From: Lactarius indigo
Lineage: Eukaryota; Basidiomycota; Agaricomycetes; Russulales; Russulaceae
Assembly: GCA_025766275.1 (NCBI GenBank)
Contig: JAFKAC010000058.1
Span: 186,001 to 250,000 of the forward strand
Direction of reading: 5' to 3'
DNA length: 64,000 bases
The translations under genes were made by a program, and so were the position numbers. The stretch's first letter is position 1, and every line of letters starts with the position of its first letter. The notes below the pieces were generated by a model that had not been told where the DNA came from, did not search any database, and saw only the letters and a list, made by a program, of their open reading frames with translations. Below, one piece after another: positions 34,300 through 46,127 of this stretch.

Positions 34300-36080
34300 G
34301 AAGTGACGCGGAGGCCTCTGCGCACACACAATTAGCCGTGTCCATTCCCTCAGCTCCGGTAGTGTCAGCGAATAGTTTCTCCTCTAGTTTCTTATTGAGA
34401 GCAGCGTTGAGAAACGTAGAGTCGGTACTACGTGGAGCCGGCGTTCCAGGATGGGGGACAAGAATGTTTCAAGTATTACGGGTTACAGGGAACTCGTCCT
34501 AACGGGTCAGTGAGTACGGGTAGGCATGGACAAGGCATGCAGTCGAGAAAATTCTGCTGCGGTCGACAAATCCTTGTGCGCATTTGAAACTGACGTAGGA
34601 ACACCATCCTACCATCAGGAGTCTCAGACTGCTTTGCTACCGTCATTACCAGTGCCAAGACTGCTTCGTAACAGCGCTATGTGAAAGCGACAACGTCAAG
34701 CACTCCTACGGGCAAGGCGGGCCACTCTGCGAGGCTTACCCCCGCAGACCAAATGGCGCGTAACGTCTGTGCGGGCCACGCGAGCTTGCAAGTTTACAAG
34801 TCCATCTGGATCTCTTTTATTTGTAATACTGTCAGTGCGGTCCAGGAAGAAAGCACCGAAGCGAAGAAAAGTGTTTGGCAGCGGAGGCGGAGGGAAGGCT
34901 TACTTACCGTTGGTGATGTGTCTGCATGCACGTACTGGCAGGCATCCAGGTGGTCCAGCCGCTACTTTGGAATACCTGGAGGAGCATGAAGAGCGAGTGC
35001 ACTTGCGCAACGAGGACGGCTTTGACTTTGAGGAGAGGGAGGGCCAAGACGACAGTTAGGTCGGACAGGGCCGTGGTCATCGCGTCGAGTATGGTAAGCT
35101 GCATGGCTGGCGATGCGAGAGGACGTGTGACGGTAGGCCATAGGTCTGCACTGAGAGCGAGGCGCTTCAGCAAGCGAAGGGGGGAGAGAAGTAGAGGGCG
35201 CATGGCTATCCCGTTTTGGAAGAGACATCGCAAGACGCTCTCAAAAATGCTTCTCTGAGGGCGTGATCTTCCACTCGTTCAGCCACCTCTTAACGAGAGA
35301 ACTGCAGCATGTGAAGTTTGTCGCTTGTGCCGGCAAGCCCTGGGGGAGGGTTGAGAAACGGAGGGAATAATCTTGGGAATAATTGTCGCGGGTGCGTGCC
35401 GAAGTTTGTCAAAGCTTACGTACATGGTTGATGAGGCCAAGCGTGCTAGGAGACGTCACAGTGAAGTGGAGACGCACGCGTGGTACTTGAATATTATAGC
35501 TTGAACACAGATCCTGTAGTTGCGGGTGTGAAGATAGAATTTCTAGAGAATCAGTCAACTGCGCGTTTAATGGACGGGGATAAAAAAAGGTTGAAGGATC
35601 CTTCGGTCTCTGTTGCAGGACAGTAATGTGACGGCGGGTCAAAGGAGACGACTTCCCCGAGACTTTGCCACTCACAGTGGTCCCTCGCCTAACCCTCTAA
35701 CATTAATAGGACAGAAAAGGCCTCTCTTTTCCTCGCACCATCATCAGATAGATAGTCGACCGTCGTCGACTACAAGGTCCTGTCGAATCGATTGGAAAAG
35801 GGTACACATTCGGGTCTGCCTGACGAGGGGTACCCTGCAAGTAGCTGGGAGATCTACGCTTCGTTATGAATTGTAGAACAGCTGAGTGTCCACGTACAGT
35901 ACCCTCTGCGATAATTGAGATATTGAGACTAGATGAGAAACCAGGGCTAGGGGACACCATAGTGAGGGGGGAACGCATGCCCAGTACTTAATCGCGGGCT
36001 CTACGGCTGGGGATTGGCGGGGTCAGTCACAAGCATTTTGGGCAAGTTTAATAGATAGACACAAAAAAAGGTTGAAGAAT
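34300..36080 (-). pseudogene. E8: eIF3 subunit m relic, most complete order of blocks
   Basis: From high to low coordinates the minus strand shows EAQISQLLAGYPSSGRPE (35.85 kb, N-terminal block), SFDPPSHYCPATETEGSFNLF (35.6 kb), LAGTSDKLHMLQFSR and the WLNEWKITPSEK block (35.25-35.3 kb). It continues with LASPAMQLTILDAMTTALSD and LVAQVHSLFMLLQVFQSSGW (34.9-35.1 kb), then the 3' tail. Stops and frame changes occur throughout. It lies tail-to-tail with P8. Confidence 0.8.
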
Positions 36081-36099
36081 TATTCGATCTTTGCTGCAG

Positions 36100-36580
36100 C
36101 TCGGTAGTGAGACGGGGCAACCAATTCTATTGGATGGTAGGTGGAGAGGAAGACGAATTAGGCCGCAGGAAATCAGGAGTGCACGGTGTTAAGGAGTGCG
36201 AGACGATCGCTACCGCGAAGGTCGAACGAAGAGTCGAACCGAATATACGTGCGGCAGCGGGTAACGTCCAACGGTTTGCGCGAGCTTGTCCGCTAACAAT
36301 CCCGCGCGGATCACCTTATTCACGATAACTTCAACGTATGGTTATCGCCAGGGAGAAAAGGAGGGGGAGAGCTCACCATCATGACCCAGCGCTCGACTTG
36401 GGTTGCGGCGCAGCGGCTACTTGCATGGATGATCCTCTGGAATCCGCTGGCGGTGAGAACGAGTAGATGCGCGTTGCGCTCGAGCCGAGTGACATCCAGA
36501 CCTCCATTTACCTTATGTATTTTTGCGCTGTCGTTGGAGCTTAGATCGTGGGTATACAGCATCAAGGGGCGATACAGCCT
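36100..36580 (-). pseudogene. Possible CHAT-domain relic, paralogous to 20.4-20.8 kb
   Basis: One minus frame reads EFVFLSTYHPIEL, like the CHAT catalytic strand but with Tyr at the Cys position. A longer upstream open stretch (LDVTRLERNAHLLVLTASGFQ, 36.43-36.5 kb) is shared with 20.66-20.8 kb in degraded form. I could not assign that stretch confidently; it could be the region before the CHAT His motif or an unrelated gene. Confidence 0.3.
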
Positions 36581-36599
36581 GGAGGAGATGAGGAATGGT

Positions 36600-37550
36600 T
36601 CAAGTTACAGCGGCGGGGTGGGTGCCTTGGATAGATTATAGAGGTGCGAGTACGTGGGCATGCTGGGCGCACGGCGAGAAGTAAGGACTGTGGAACTGAT
36701 GAGGAAGCCGAGGTAGGTCCTCACGGGTTGCTCATTCGATCGCGGCATGGGTGAGGAGGGATGTTTTATGCGAATGTCTGCGGGGATCGAAAGCCCTCGG
36801 ATGGTACTGTTTCGTACTCGACACTGGATTCGATTCCCCCACGTCGTCTCCAAGTACAGATGTCTCTCCGAAGTAAGAGAAGGACGGTGTTGTCCCGATC
36901 CATCATATCGTAAAACGTGCCCTCTTCGCCAACCTCGTTGTCTTCATCTCAACTGCGCATTTTCCGCGAGACGTGCGATCCAGAACCCGGGATTCGCAGA
37001 GGTGGCCGAAGTCGAGGAATGCAAGATCCGGCGGGGACGGCCCGTGCACGACACCATATGTGCGGCCGATGTCTCAATCTCGAAGAAGTGAGTGGCAGCA
37101 TAGATGTTGCATGGACGATGGATGGCTGTCCCGCGCTGGGTAGAATGTACCGCATCGTGCACTGCCGTGGCTACCTGTCCCAGTGCAGGTAGTGGCGGAG
37201 GTGTACAGGACCTTCCTTGGGACCTTCGTCTTACTGTAAGCCACCGCGGGCCGATGAGCACGCCAAACAATGACGCGGAAGTTGCGGCAAGTACCTGGGT
37301 AGCCGACTCACTGGCAAATCCCTAACTCTACGACATCGATATTCACTTCAATAACTGATTCCCTGTTTCACACGTCGAAAGCAGCATCGTTAATTGAGTC
37401 GGTGTGGAAGAGATCCGAGAAGAGGGGCATCAAGAAGAGAGGGACATTTCGGAAGGATAGAGGCGTTGCAACGACTATCATCGACGATCTAGTGCCTTAC
37501 TCAGGTTGCGGACATGGCAACACGTACCATACTCTGGCGGAGACTATGTG
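36600..37550. other. DNA without a recognised gene
   Basis: Several 70-115-codon open stretches exist on both strands (for example 36747-37091 plus and 36944-37270 minus), overlapping each other. None has a known motif. They are probably chance. Nothing else was seen. Confidence 0.3.
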
Positions 37551-37554
37551 CGCC

Positions 37555-37990
37555 TGCTACTAGGAGCCGTCACTTGGGAATATATGGAGGAGCACGATGG
37601 GTGAGTGCGCTTGCACGGTGAGGACACCGCCGACTTTAAGGAGAGGTTCGAGAAGATGATCAGGGTCTGACAGTGCCCTGGCAATCAGTCGTGTATCGGG
37701 TACTATTGCCTGCAATGTGGGTCTAGCGAGAGGACTTGCGCAGGTCTGCACGGAGAGCGAAGCGCGTCAGCAGGTGAGGCAGACAGAGAGGAAAGGGACG
37801 CACGGCTGCCCGCTTCGGACAAAAAGGCGCTACAAAGCACAAAGCTCTCCCAAAAAAGTGCTCTTGTCTGAGCTACCCACTTCTCGACAACGTCACGTCG
37901 GCGCCGCGCTGATGGGAGACCGGCCACATGTGGAACCCATAGCCCGACTCTCGATCTTTCTTGGAACCTCTCGATACGACCCGCTTTGAA
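37555..37990 (-). pseudogene. E9: eIF3 subunit m relic, middle and C-terminal blocks
   Basis: The minus strand reads LARPTLQAIVPDTRLIARALSD, then LLKVGGVLTVQAHSPIVLLHIF, then upstream DVVEKWVAQTRAL. These are degraded eIF3m blocks in the right order. It sits upstream of P9, next to the conserved promoter-like DNA. Confidence 0.6.
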
Positions 37991-38239
37991 GTATACAGAA
38001 TTGTTGAGACGAGAATCTGTTTTGACCATATGGCGTCAATACCATGCACCGGACTGAGACTAGGGTGGTAGGGTTATGCGAATCGGTTTGAATTCAGCGC
38101 TTATCAATAAATCTCCGCAATTTTTTTGACGGGACACTCTACTGACAGGCGGGAGAGGTCTTCGCCTCATGTCGCCTTCCATTGTTTCTACCGCGCAATT
38201 CAAAATATTGTATGAAAGCACCAATACGAGAATTGAAGC

Positions 38240-38330
38240 CCATTTTGCAATGACATACCTTGCGACAAACCGATGTTCCGGGCGCTTGCAGTTCGATCAA
38301 GCTGGTATTGCCCTGTGCGTGCTGTGCTGT
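38240..38330 (+). promoter_or_regulatory. Conserved upstream block of P9
   Basis: CTTGCGACAAACCG... and GGGCGCTTGCAGTTCGATCAAG align with the blocks before P11 (45950-46040) and P14 (59510-59600). The preceding 37.99-38.13 kb also aligns with 59.26-59.39 kb. Confidence 0.4.
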
Positions 38331-38421
38331 ATGCTGGGCTACAATAAAGGCAGTTGTTCTGGCCGTTCCACAAGTGTTCTACTCCGCCTTACTGTACCTC
38401 CACACCACAATCTTCACTGTA

Positions 38422-41179
38422 ATGTCCCGAGCTCCTCACGAAGCCAGCAACATACCCAACACAGGACTTGGCGAAGGTACCGTTCTTCCACATGACTTTA
38501 TCCTTGCCGTTCTCACCAAGGTTTTCACCACTTTCTCACCTCGCTTCCGCCAAAATAGGTGACTACCAGTACCCACCCCTGTCGGCACAGAATCGAGCAT
38601 CGCATGGTGCATCTAATTTCGTCGATGGCTCCGGGCCCATATTTTCGATGTATATGGAAATGGCGACGGAAGAGGACAAGAAGATGGCCGAGAACTGGAA
38701 AGCGGACGCAGACGGGATCCTCATATTTGTGCATCTCTTTCTTTTAATCTGGTGCTTCGTACTGACCCAAATATCCTAGACCGGTTTATTCTCTGCTGCT
38801 GTCGCATCCTTGATATCAGTGTCCATTCAGGATATTCGACCAAACCCACAGGACACCTCCAATTTCTACCTCGCAAATATCTACCACACTGCCACCGACC
38901 CCAATATTTCGGCTTCCCTCCCCACTCCCCCACCTCCTTTCTCTCCACCAAACTACGCAGTTTGGGTAAACTCACTTTGGTTCATGAGCTTGGTGATCAG
39001 TCTTACCTGTGCTCTGCTTGCGACCTTGCTGCAGCAATGGGCGCGAAGATATCTCAAGGTGACTCAGTCGCGTTACAGTCCACACAAGCGAGCACGGATC
39101 CGTGCGTTCTTTGCTGAAGGTGTTAACAAGTTTCTCCTTCCATCGGCGGTCGAAATACTTCCTGCACTTCTCCACATTTCCCTGTTCCTGTTCTTCGCCG
39201 GCCTGGTTGTGTTCCTTTGTAACGTCAATATCACAATCTTCAACTCGGTGCTATCATGGGTTGGGACTTGCATGGCTTTGTACACGTGCATCACAGTCAT
39301 GCCGATTATTTGTCATGACAGCCCATACTATACATCACTTTCGTTGTTGGTTTGTTTTGTCTGTTAAGTATCGTCGTCCGGTCTTTCGGAGAATCAGGGG
39401 TCGTTGGCACAACTTGCTAGTGCAGGGCATTCGGAGGACAGCCGAGGAAACTGCGCTGAAGCCCCGAGCAGAGATCGACACTCGCGCCTTCATGTGGACA
39501 TTCGACTGTTTGGATGAAGACCACGAACTGGAACGCTTTTTTTCTGGCTTACCCGGCATCCGCAGCTCCAAGGTGGTCCACGATCCTCTGCCCAGTCTCA
39601 CCGAAGAGGCCAAAGATAAGCTTTCATGCGCATTGATAGGATTTTTTGACCGCACTTTCTCATCCAATTTACTTCCCGGGCCTCTCAAAAACCACCGGGC
39701 CATGATCTGCGCGAAAGTCCTTGATCCAGCGCAATTTCCCTATGCTTCTTGGAATATCCTCCGCAGAGTCATTTCTGACGATCAACATAGTGGACTGCAA
39801 ACGGCAGAATTTGTCCGTGTCATGCAAGGTTGGTGCAGTGGTGGAGACCGAGGAACTGCATTACTTGGAGAAGCTATATTTACCAGCGTTATTACAAGAG
39901 CGCGCCGTCTCGATGAGTCTTGGCTTATTTCCGCCCCCAATAAATTGGGAATCCCAGAATCTGATCTCCGACGCTACTCCACAGACGGCAGCCTATCACT
40001 TACGAGCTTGATTCACATCACTCGCCACCAATTTAGCCAATTCGGGAAACTGCCCTGGCGAGATCACTGGCTCTCTGGAGTTCTACTGGAAGCTTCGAAA
40101 TTCAATGTGCAAGATACGCCCTTGGCTACGTCACCCGATCTGCAGAACAACTTCTGTGCACTCTGGAATCAAATCGTTCTCAAAGCGCAGAATGATGGCG
40201 ATTGGCAGATGGCGACATGGATCCTCAGACCGATTCGGAACGCATACATTGCTCTTCATCAAGGTACCGGTGCTGCCCCAACACAATTCTCCGCCTCCAC
40301 CCATGATTGGGATGACATTCTGTACGACCCAAGCTCGTATCCACGGTGTGACGTTGTTAGCCATATTCATGACCCTGCCCCCACAACCTCAGCTCGGGCT
40401 GTCCTGCATGATGATGACGCACTGCTCCCAGCTCCCCTTACCAGTCCCGATGTGCCTTCCTCGTCTGTACCTGCCCCGCCTCAAGTCCTCGAAAGCCCCA
40501 CGAATATACCACTTGACAACTTCCACCCCCGAACTGTTCATCAGACGACCAGCAAAAGCTTCTCATTTCTTGTCACCTCCCCAGATCCAGCCACCGCTGA
40601 TGCATTTGTCACCACTAGTGGAATAATACCCCGCCCTACTTCCGCAGCCTCGACATCCACCCCTCTTTCCTCTATCTCTCCACCCTCTGCCGTTCCCTTC
40701 CAGCACAATGCAGACCTCCTGGCGCCTTCCGATCCACTAAACCACACTTCTTCGGCTTCTCACCTAATTCTCGGAAATATACTTCCTACAGGTTTGTCGC
40801 TGTCTTCTCGCTCGTCCATGACTCGATCTCACTCCCCGCCGTTTTCACAGAATGTCATCGCTCAGCAATAATCCCTGCTGCTACCAGAACTTCGACAGGG
40901 TCAGCCTCTGCACCTGGCCTGTGTGCCGCTGTCGAGGACGATGGCAGCCAGAAGCTTGGCCCACGCGATGAAAATGACGATCTTGATCCCCCCTCACCTA
41001 TTCGCTCAATCCATGCAAACGCTGTGGCCACCTTAGTTACCCCACCGCAATCCCCGTTACCATCGGCCACTGACATGGACCCAGCCATCACAGGCCCTTC
41101 AACACGTGAACCAAATGCTGAGCGTACGGGAGGAGGTCGTCCACCACAGCCTTTCTGTTGTTCGTATGATATTGTTTAA
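38422..41179 (+). pseudogene. P9: DUF6535-family copy with a deletion/frameshift in the middle
   Basis: Exon 1 (38422-38476), exon 2 (38559-38728; intron 2 donor GTGCAT) and exon 3 from 38780 are normal through the four membrane segments. At about 39345-39367 the frame breaks: compared with P5 about 75 bases are missing after SLSLL, and a TAA follows at 39365-39367. The downstream frame resumes and runs WTFDCLDEDHELERFFSG onward to intron 3 (40792-40850, 59 bases). Exon 4 (40851-41179) then ends CSYDIV. As it stands the product would stop right after the membrane domain, at about 270 residues. A truncated four-segment protein is possible, but a full protein is not. Confidence 0.82.
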
Positions 41180-41279
41180 CGTCCCCCGATCTCTTTGACA
41201 CGCATACGCACTATAGGGTATATGTTCCCAATATCACCTGATATCAACATTTTTCTCATCTCGTGTATATACTGTCCTA

Positions 41280-41510
41280 TAACTACCGTGACCCGTGGCG
41301 AAATGTGTAAACTTGGTAGAGTAGAGAGCTGTGAGCGATGAGTCTCAGCAATCCCCTTAGGTGGACCAGCGAGCGTACCGGGCAGTGACGCGGAGGCCTC
41401 TACACGCAAACAGGTAGCCGTCTCTATTCCCTCAGCTCTAGTAGCGTCTTCGAATAGTCTCTCCTTATGACTTTGTTGAGAGCGGCGTTGAGAATATCAT
41501 ATTATAAGGT
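41280..41510 (-). pseudogene. E10: 3'-terminal relic of the eIF3m-side unit
   Basis: The DNA after P9 (AAATGTGTAAACTTGGTAGAG ... CCCTCAGCTC) matches the stretch after P5, P6, P8 and P12. It ends near 41510 in unrelated sequence, so only the far end of the unit remains. Confidence 0.4.
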
Positions 41511-41944
41511 CGATACCATGCAGAGCCGTTCCAAGATGGGAGACCCAGCTGAAATTAAAATGGCCAGTCCCAACCCGTCGCTCGGATCCAATGCGCACGG
41601 GACTACTGAATTTCTTCCCATCCCCATCGACAATCCTGTATCTGTCCCTCTCTTCTTCTCAACCTTCAACGCAGAATAGAAGGACTGGAAGGACTATATT
41701 GGACGGTCCCAGATAAAATACCCATTGAGAGATATACGTTGTTCTGTCGGTGCGTGACTCAGTGCTGGTCTGTGCCCTCGTATTCTCCGTCTCGCTTTTT
41801 CCTACCTCCCATTATTCTCTCTCTTCAGCGGGTAGGAAGGGCATTCATAGCTTGGGGAATCTGACGGAGTGCAGTGAATAAATAGCACAAACTGAGGCCG
41901 AGGCGGCAAACTTGGAGAGGCCATCCTTGTAGTATCCATTCAAG
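41511..41944. other. Unassigned DNA before P10
   Basis: A plus frame at 41551-41679 reads MASPNPSLGSNAHG then TEFLPIPIDNPVSVPLFF. It has protein-like composition but stops at TAG, with KDWKDYIGRSQIKYP following in the same frame. It does not match DUF6535, eIF3m or CHAT. A phrase GACCCAGCTGAA here recurs at 61352 next to the P15 breakpoint. Confidence 0.35.
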
Positions 41945-42762
41945 TTGCGCAACTTCGCTGGCCATATTCATGATGACTCTGCCCCCACAGCCATTTCTCG
42001 TACTTCTGCGCTAGCCCCTGCTTCCCTTACAAGTCCAGATACACCTTCCTCGTCCGTACCCGCCCTACATCATGTCGACGAAAGCCTCACTGATGTTCTG
42101 CCGCTTGACAACTCCCAGCTCTTCAGACTACCATTGAAAACCTCCACCGTGACATTTCTGCTACTTCTCAGGATCTGATACAAGGCGGGACGGACGCCTC
42201 CACGAAAACGCTCTCCCTCCCCGCTCCTGAATCTTCGGCATATACTCCTCCCTCAATGGCCTCTATCTGCTCACCTGAAGCTGTCACCGTCCAGCACATC
42301 GTAGACCGCTGCACATCGTCTGGCGCTTTAGACGTTCCATCGCTAATTTCTCTAATTCAGGCTCTAGATGACGTGCCCCATTCACGTCCGCAGGCATCTT
42401 TGAACTCTTCTGTGACTGGATCTGACCACGCATATTCTTCGCCAGAATATCATTCGTCGCCGCTGGCTCCCGCTTCTCCTCGCCCATCTCGTGGACAGCC
42501 GTCTTCTGCACCTTATTTGGGCTGCGCTGCTGAGGGATAGGACGGCACAAAGGCTGCGTTGCACGAGGAAAGGGACGCTCTTGACCCCCCTTCGGTGATT
42601 CTGGAAAATGCTATGACTGCCCCAGATCTTCCGCTACTGTTTCCTCCAGCGTCGTCAGTTACTCACACAGACGTCGCAGGTCCTTCATGGTGCCCTCTTG
42701 TCATCGAGCATACAGGACCCCACCCTCCACACACTTTGCATGACCAGTACAATATCGTGTGA
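41945..42762 (+). pseudogene. P10: DUF6535-family tail fragment
   Basis: Only the low-complexity tail survives, from the GHIHDDSA block to the QYNIV end at 42762. Everything encoding the membrane and helical regions is missing. Frames change near 42180, and a TAG interrupts at 42538-42540. The CTGAC branch site and CGCCAG acceptor of intron 3 are still visible near 42420-42447. It is non-functional. Confidence 0.8.
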
Positions 42763-43244
42763 AGCATCCGCTCATATAATACTTGTTCTCGCTGTGCCTT
42801 CAATGCATGGTACTCTTGTCTCGGGACTTTCTGATGTATCTAACGCCATACTTACAAGATCCGGAAAAATATGCGTAACACTTACATTATTATATTTTTT
42901 CTCTATGTGTTCCAGAGAGAAAGACGCTCTTATACTTCCTTCCCAATCAGCACTGCACATCTCCCCCGACCTACATAGGAAAAACTCGAAGTATCGGCGC
43001 CCCACAGGCTCTTGCTAACCGTGCATATATTGTGCAATATTTTTGAAACCAATTTCCATGCGTCGCAACATCAGGCGAAAACATGACAAGGTTCGTATGG
43101 GGATTCGGGTTTAGGTGACTTGCTTTGAGAATAGGTAGCTAAGTATGTGTAACCGCAAGTACTAGAGTGGAGAGATGAGAGCGAGGAAGGCTTGGAGGAA
43201 GGAGAGAATTGCTCAACTCCCCGGGCCGCCTCGACCTGTGCCAG

Positions 43245-43475
43245 AACCACGTTCTCGGATGCCTGGGCGTCTCTTCATAAAAATCAGTATAGATACTTTA
43301 CGATGGTAGACGAACAGGACAAGGGGACACACCCTGACTTCCCACCACTGAATTAGCCTTCTTCCGCCTGCCACACAATGCAGATGACCGGAAGCATCAC
43401 CGACGAGGTACTCTACCTCACTGCGGCGATTCGGTATTGCAAACTCCGAAGCATGATTGTGATTATGTAAGCAAT
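43245..43475 (+). pseudogene. CHAT-domain fragment, decayed paralogue of 18.5 kb
   Basis: The DNA aligns closely with 18511-18747, preceded by matching DNA from 43100. A 2-base loss in the LSACYTA codons and a TAG before it break the frame; SITDEVLYLTAAIRYCKLRSM is still readable. It sits between P10 and the E11 relic. Confidence 0.6.
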
Positions 43476-43499
43476 ACGTCCGTCGCCTCACGAGAAATC

Positions 43500-45330
43500 C
43501 GCGGGGGTGTGTTGTGTCGGTAAGACCTGGGAGAGGGTTGTAGAATGAAAAATGGAGGGAATATTGTCGTGGGTGCGTGTTGAAGTTCGTCACAGCTTAA
43601 ATAAATGGTTAATGAGGGCTAGGAGTTCTAGGAGACATCACAGCGAGGCGCAGGCGTACAGGTGGTACTTGAATATTATAGCTTGAACGCAGACCCTGTA
43701 GTCGCGGTATGACGATTACATTTTTAGAGAATCGGTCGACCACGCTTTTAATGGATGGGGATAAAAAAAGGTTTACGGATCCTTCGACCTCTGTTGCAGG
43801 ACGGTAATAAGACGGCGGGTCAAAAGAGTCACGGTCGACTTCCCCGAGGGTAGTAGGGCAATAGCGGCAGGTAATATAACCGGTTAACTGGTCAGTGAAT
43901 AGAAAAAGATATTTACGTAACGTGTGGTCGAGAGAACGCTGATAGCGTCGACATCGAGGACGACAGGTTCTTGTGCGCGTTCGAAACTGACGTGGGAACA
44001 CCACCCCAACATGGGTTCTCAGACTGCTCTCCTGTCGCCACCTCATTACGCGCCCGGGCGAAAGCGATGACATGCCCGCGAGCCGCGCTATGACGTGAGG
44101 CGCTTGACCAACAGCGCCCCCTCCTGTGGACCGAATATGTACCAAGGCGCGAGCTTGCTTTTCATTTATGACTGCGTCAATACGTGGTCATTCGCAAAGA
44201 ATGGTGAAAAGAAAAGAGTTTAGCACAGAGAGAGGAGGGAAAGCTTACCATCGATGCCCCAGCCAAGGACCCAGCACTCAGCCTTCGGTCGCGGAGGCGT
44301 ACCGTATTCCCCGGTGGAGTCTGCGTGGGCAGGTGTGCCGCCAGAGTCCAAGTCATCCAGCCCGCCCCATAAGAATAACTGGAGGAGCGCGAAGAGCGCT
44401 TGCGCAGCGAAGATTGCGTCGGCCTGAAGAGCGGGTCAAGGTCGAAGATGGCTGGGGTCGTGGCGATTGCAACTATGATAGCGCAAGCTGTGTTGCCTGA
44501 GATGAGGGTTCTGAAGATTGGTAGGCCGTATCTCTGCACAAAGAGCGAAGTGCATCAACAGGTGAAGCAGAGAGAAGTAGAATACGTACGGCCACCCCAC
44601 TTTGGAAAAGATGTCGGCTAAGGGCTATGAGAGAGCGCCCTTCTCTGACAGCGTGCTCTCTTGCTCCTCGAGTGACTTCTCGACATCGGCGGGAACCCGC
44701 ATTTTGTACAGCTCACCGTTTTCGCCGACAACGTAACAAGCGTGTTATAGATCGGGAAGCGGAGGGTATATCGTCATGGGAGGGTATTGAAGGAGTTCGC
44801 CAAGCTTAAGTCGATGGGAAATGAGGGTTAGGAGGAACCATAGAGAGAGGGAAACGCACCTGCGGTGCTTGATCGCGGACTCTGCAGTCGCGGATGTGAC
44901 AAGGCACAACAGCTTTGTCGCATGGTTTTTGTTGAATTGATATGTTTCGACAGGCGGATAAACAAAACATTGAGAAATGGTTCAACCTTTGTTGGAGCCG
45001 CAGAGACAGTTATGAGAAGAGAGCGTCGAGGAAAAAATCGTCGGCACGCACCACAGTCAGTGCCCTCGCCAAGCCTCTTCGTATTCCCGAATACGACAGA
45101 GAAGGCCTCGCCTCGCAACGACATCAAATACTGTAGGATTCTGACCGTCTTCGACCACAAGCGTCTGTCATATCGATTGAACGTAAGGTGCACGTTCGGT
45201 ATCTGGTCTGCCCAATGAGATGTACGCCCTGCGAGCTTGGCGATCTGTGCTTCGTCCTGAATGAGACGCAGAGCTCAACTGAGTATTCACACACCTGGCC
45301 TTCGAAAGTACCTGAGTCTCTGCGAATATT
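43500..45330 (-). pseudogene. E11: eIF3 subunit m relic, composite
   Basis: Two eIF3m pieces seem to lie in series. The right one (44.15-45.3 kb) shows DEAQIAKLAG and TKVEPFLNVLFIRLS. It continues with GENGELYKMRVPADVEKSLEEQESTLSEK and PLADIFSKVGW, then FALLQLFLWGGLDDLDS, in correct order. The left one (43.5-44.1 kb) shows SFDPPSYYRPATEVEGSVNLF. The VPADVEKSLEE block is the best single match to eIF3m 'VEKWL.EW' in the window. Stops and shifts abound. Confidence 0.75.
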
Positions 45331-45339
45331 TAGACAGCG

Positions 45340-45925
45340 TCTTCCGTCTTTCCACCCGGTCCACTCACCAAAAAACCGAGGGGTATTGCAATGCCAGCGA
45401 AGTACCGAATAAATGATGTTGCGTAAGGAGAGATACTGCAGTTAGAGTGAGTGAGAGGGTGATTGATTTCAGACGCCCCATGCACGGTATGGTGTTGCCG
45501 ATACCTCTTCAGTGATAGTAAGTGAGGAGGCCGATGAGGTGTAAGTTGATACCGTCACCACAGATTTGAATCGGCACTTTCCGGCCTTGGAAGCTGTTGG
45601 ACTTAACTTACTACAGAACCAACAACACAAGTCTCGAGGTGGGAGCAGTAGCGCATGAGATACATAAGAACTCGATCGAAGGACATTGATCTCACAGACA
45701 GCCAGTGCGGTAGCCTGAACCTGAGGAGGTTACAAAATTGAATCAATTTGACCGTTGGTTCGAGCTTGGCAGTTTAATTACAGCGCCAATCGGTATTTCT
45801 TCCGCACGGGGTGTCCACCAGCAATACTGATCGATTTTTGTGAGTTGCGAGTTTACCATAAAATAAGAGGAGAGGTTTTCGCGTCGAGTTGACTCTTCCA
45901 TGCAACGCAAAAACGACTCGTGACA
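45340..45925. other. DNA without a recognised gene, upstream of P11
   Basis: Only short overlapping open stretches are present, with no recognisable motif or paralogue. Presumably distal promoter DNA of P11. Confidence 0.35.
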
Positions 45926-45944
45926 GCACACGATATGGGTATTG

Positions 45945-46040
45945 AAGCATCATATTTCGCAACAGCAAACCCAAGAACAAACCGTTGAGCCACAAGCGCT
46001 TGTGGTTCGGTCGACCCTTGTATCGCCTCACGGTGCTTTG
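45945..46040 (+). promoter_or_regulatory. Conserved upstream block of P11
   Basis: ATATTTCGCAACAGCAAACCC and CAAGCGCTTGTGGTTCGGTC lie about 90-180 bases before the start codon. They are best matched by 59510-59600 (before P14), then 38250 (P9) and 3419 (P2). Confidence 0.45.
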
Positions 46041-46127
46041 CGGCTAACCACTGGCAAGGGGTATTCACTCTCAACGCCTTCCACCCCAATACATTGTGCT
46101 CTCCTTAGTTAACAGCCGTAATTTTCA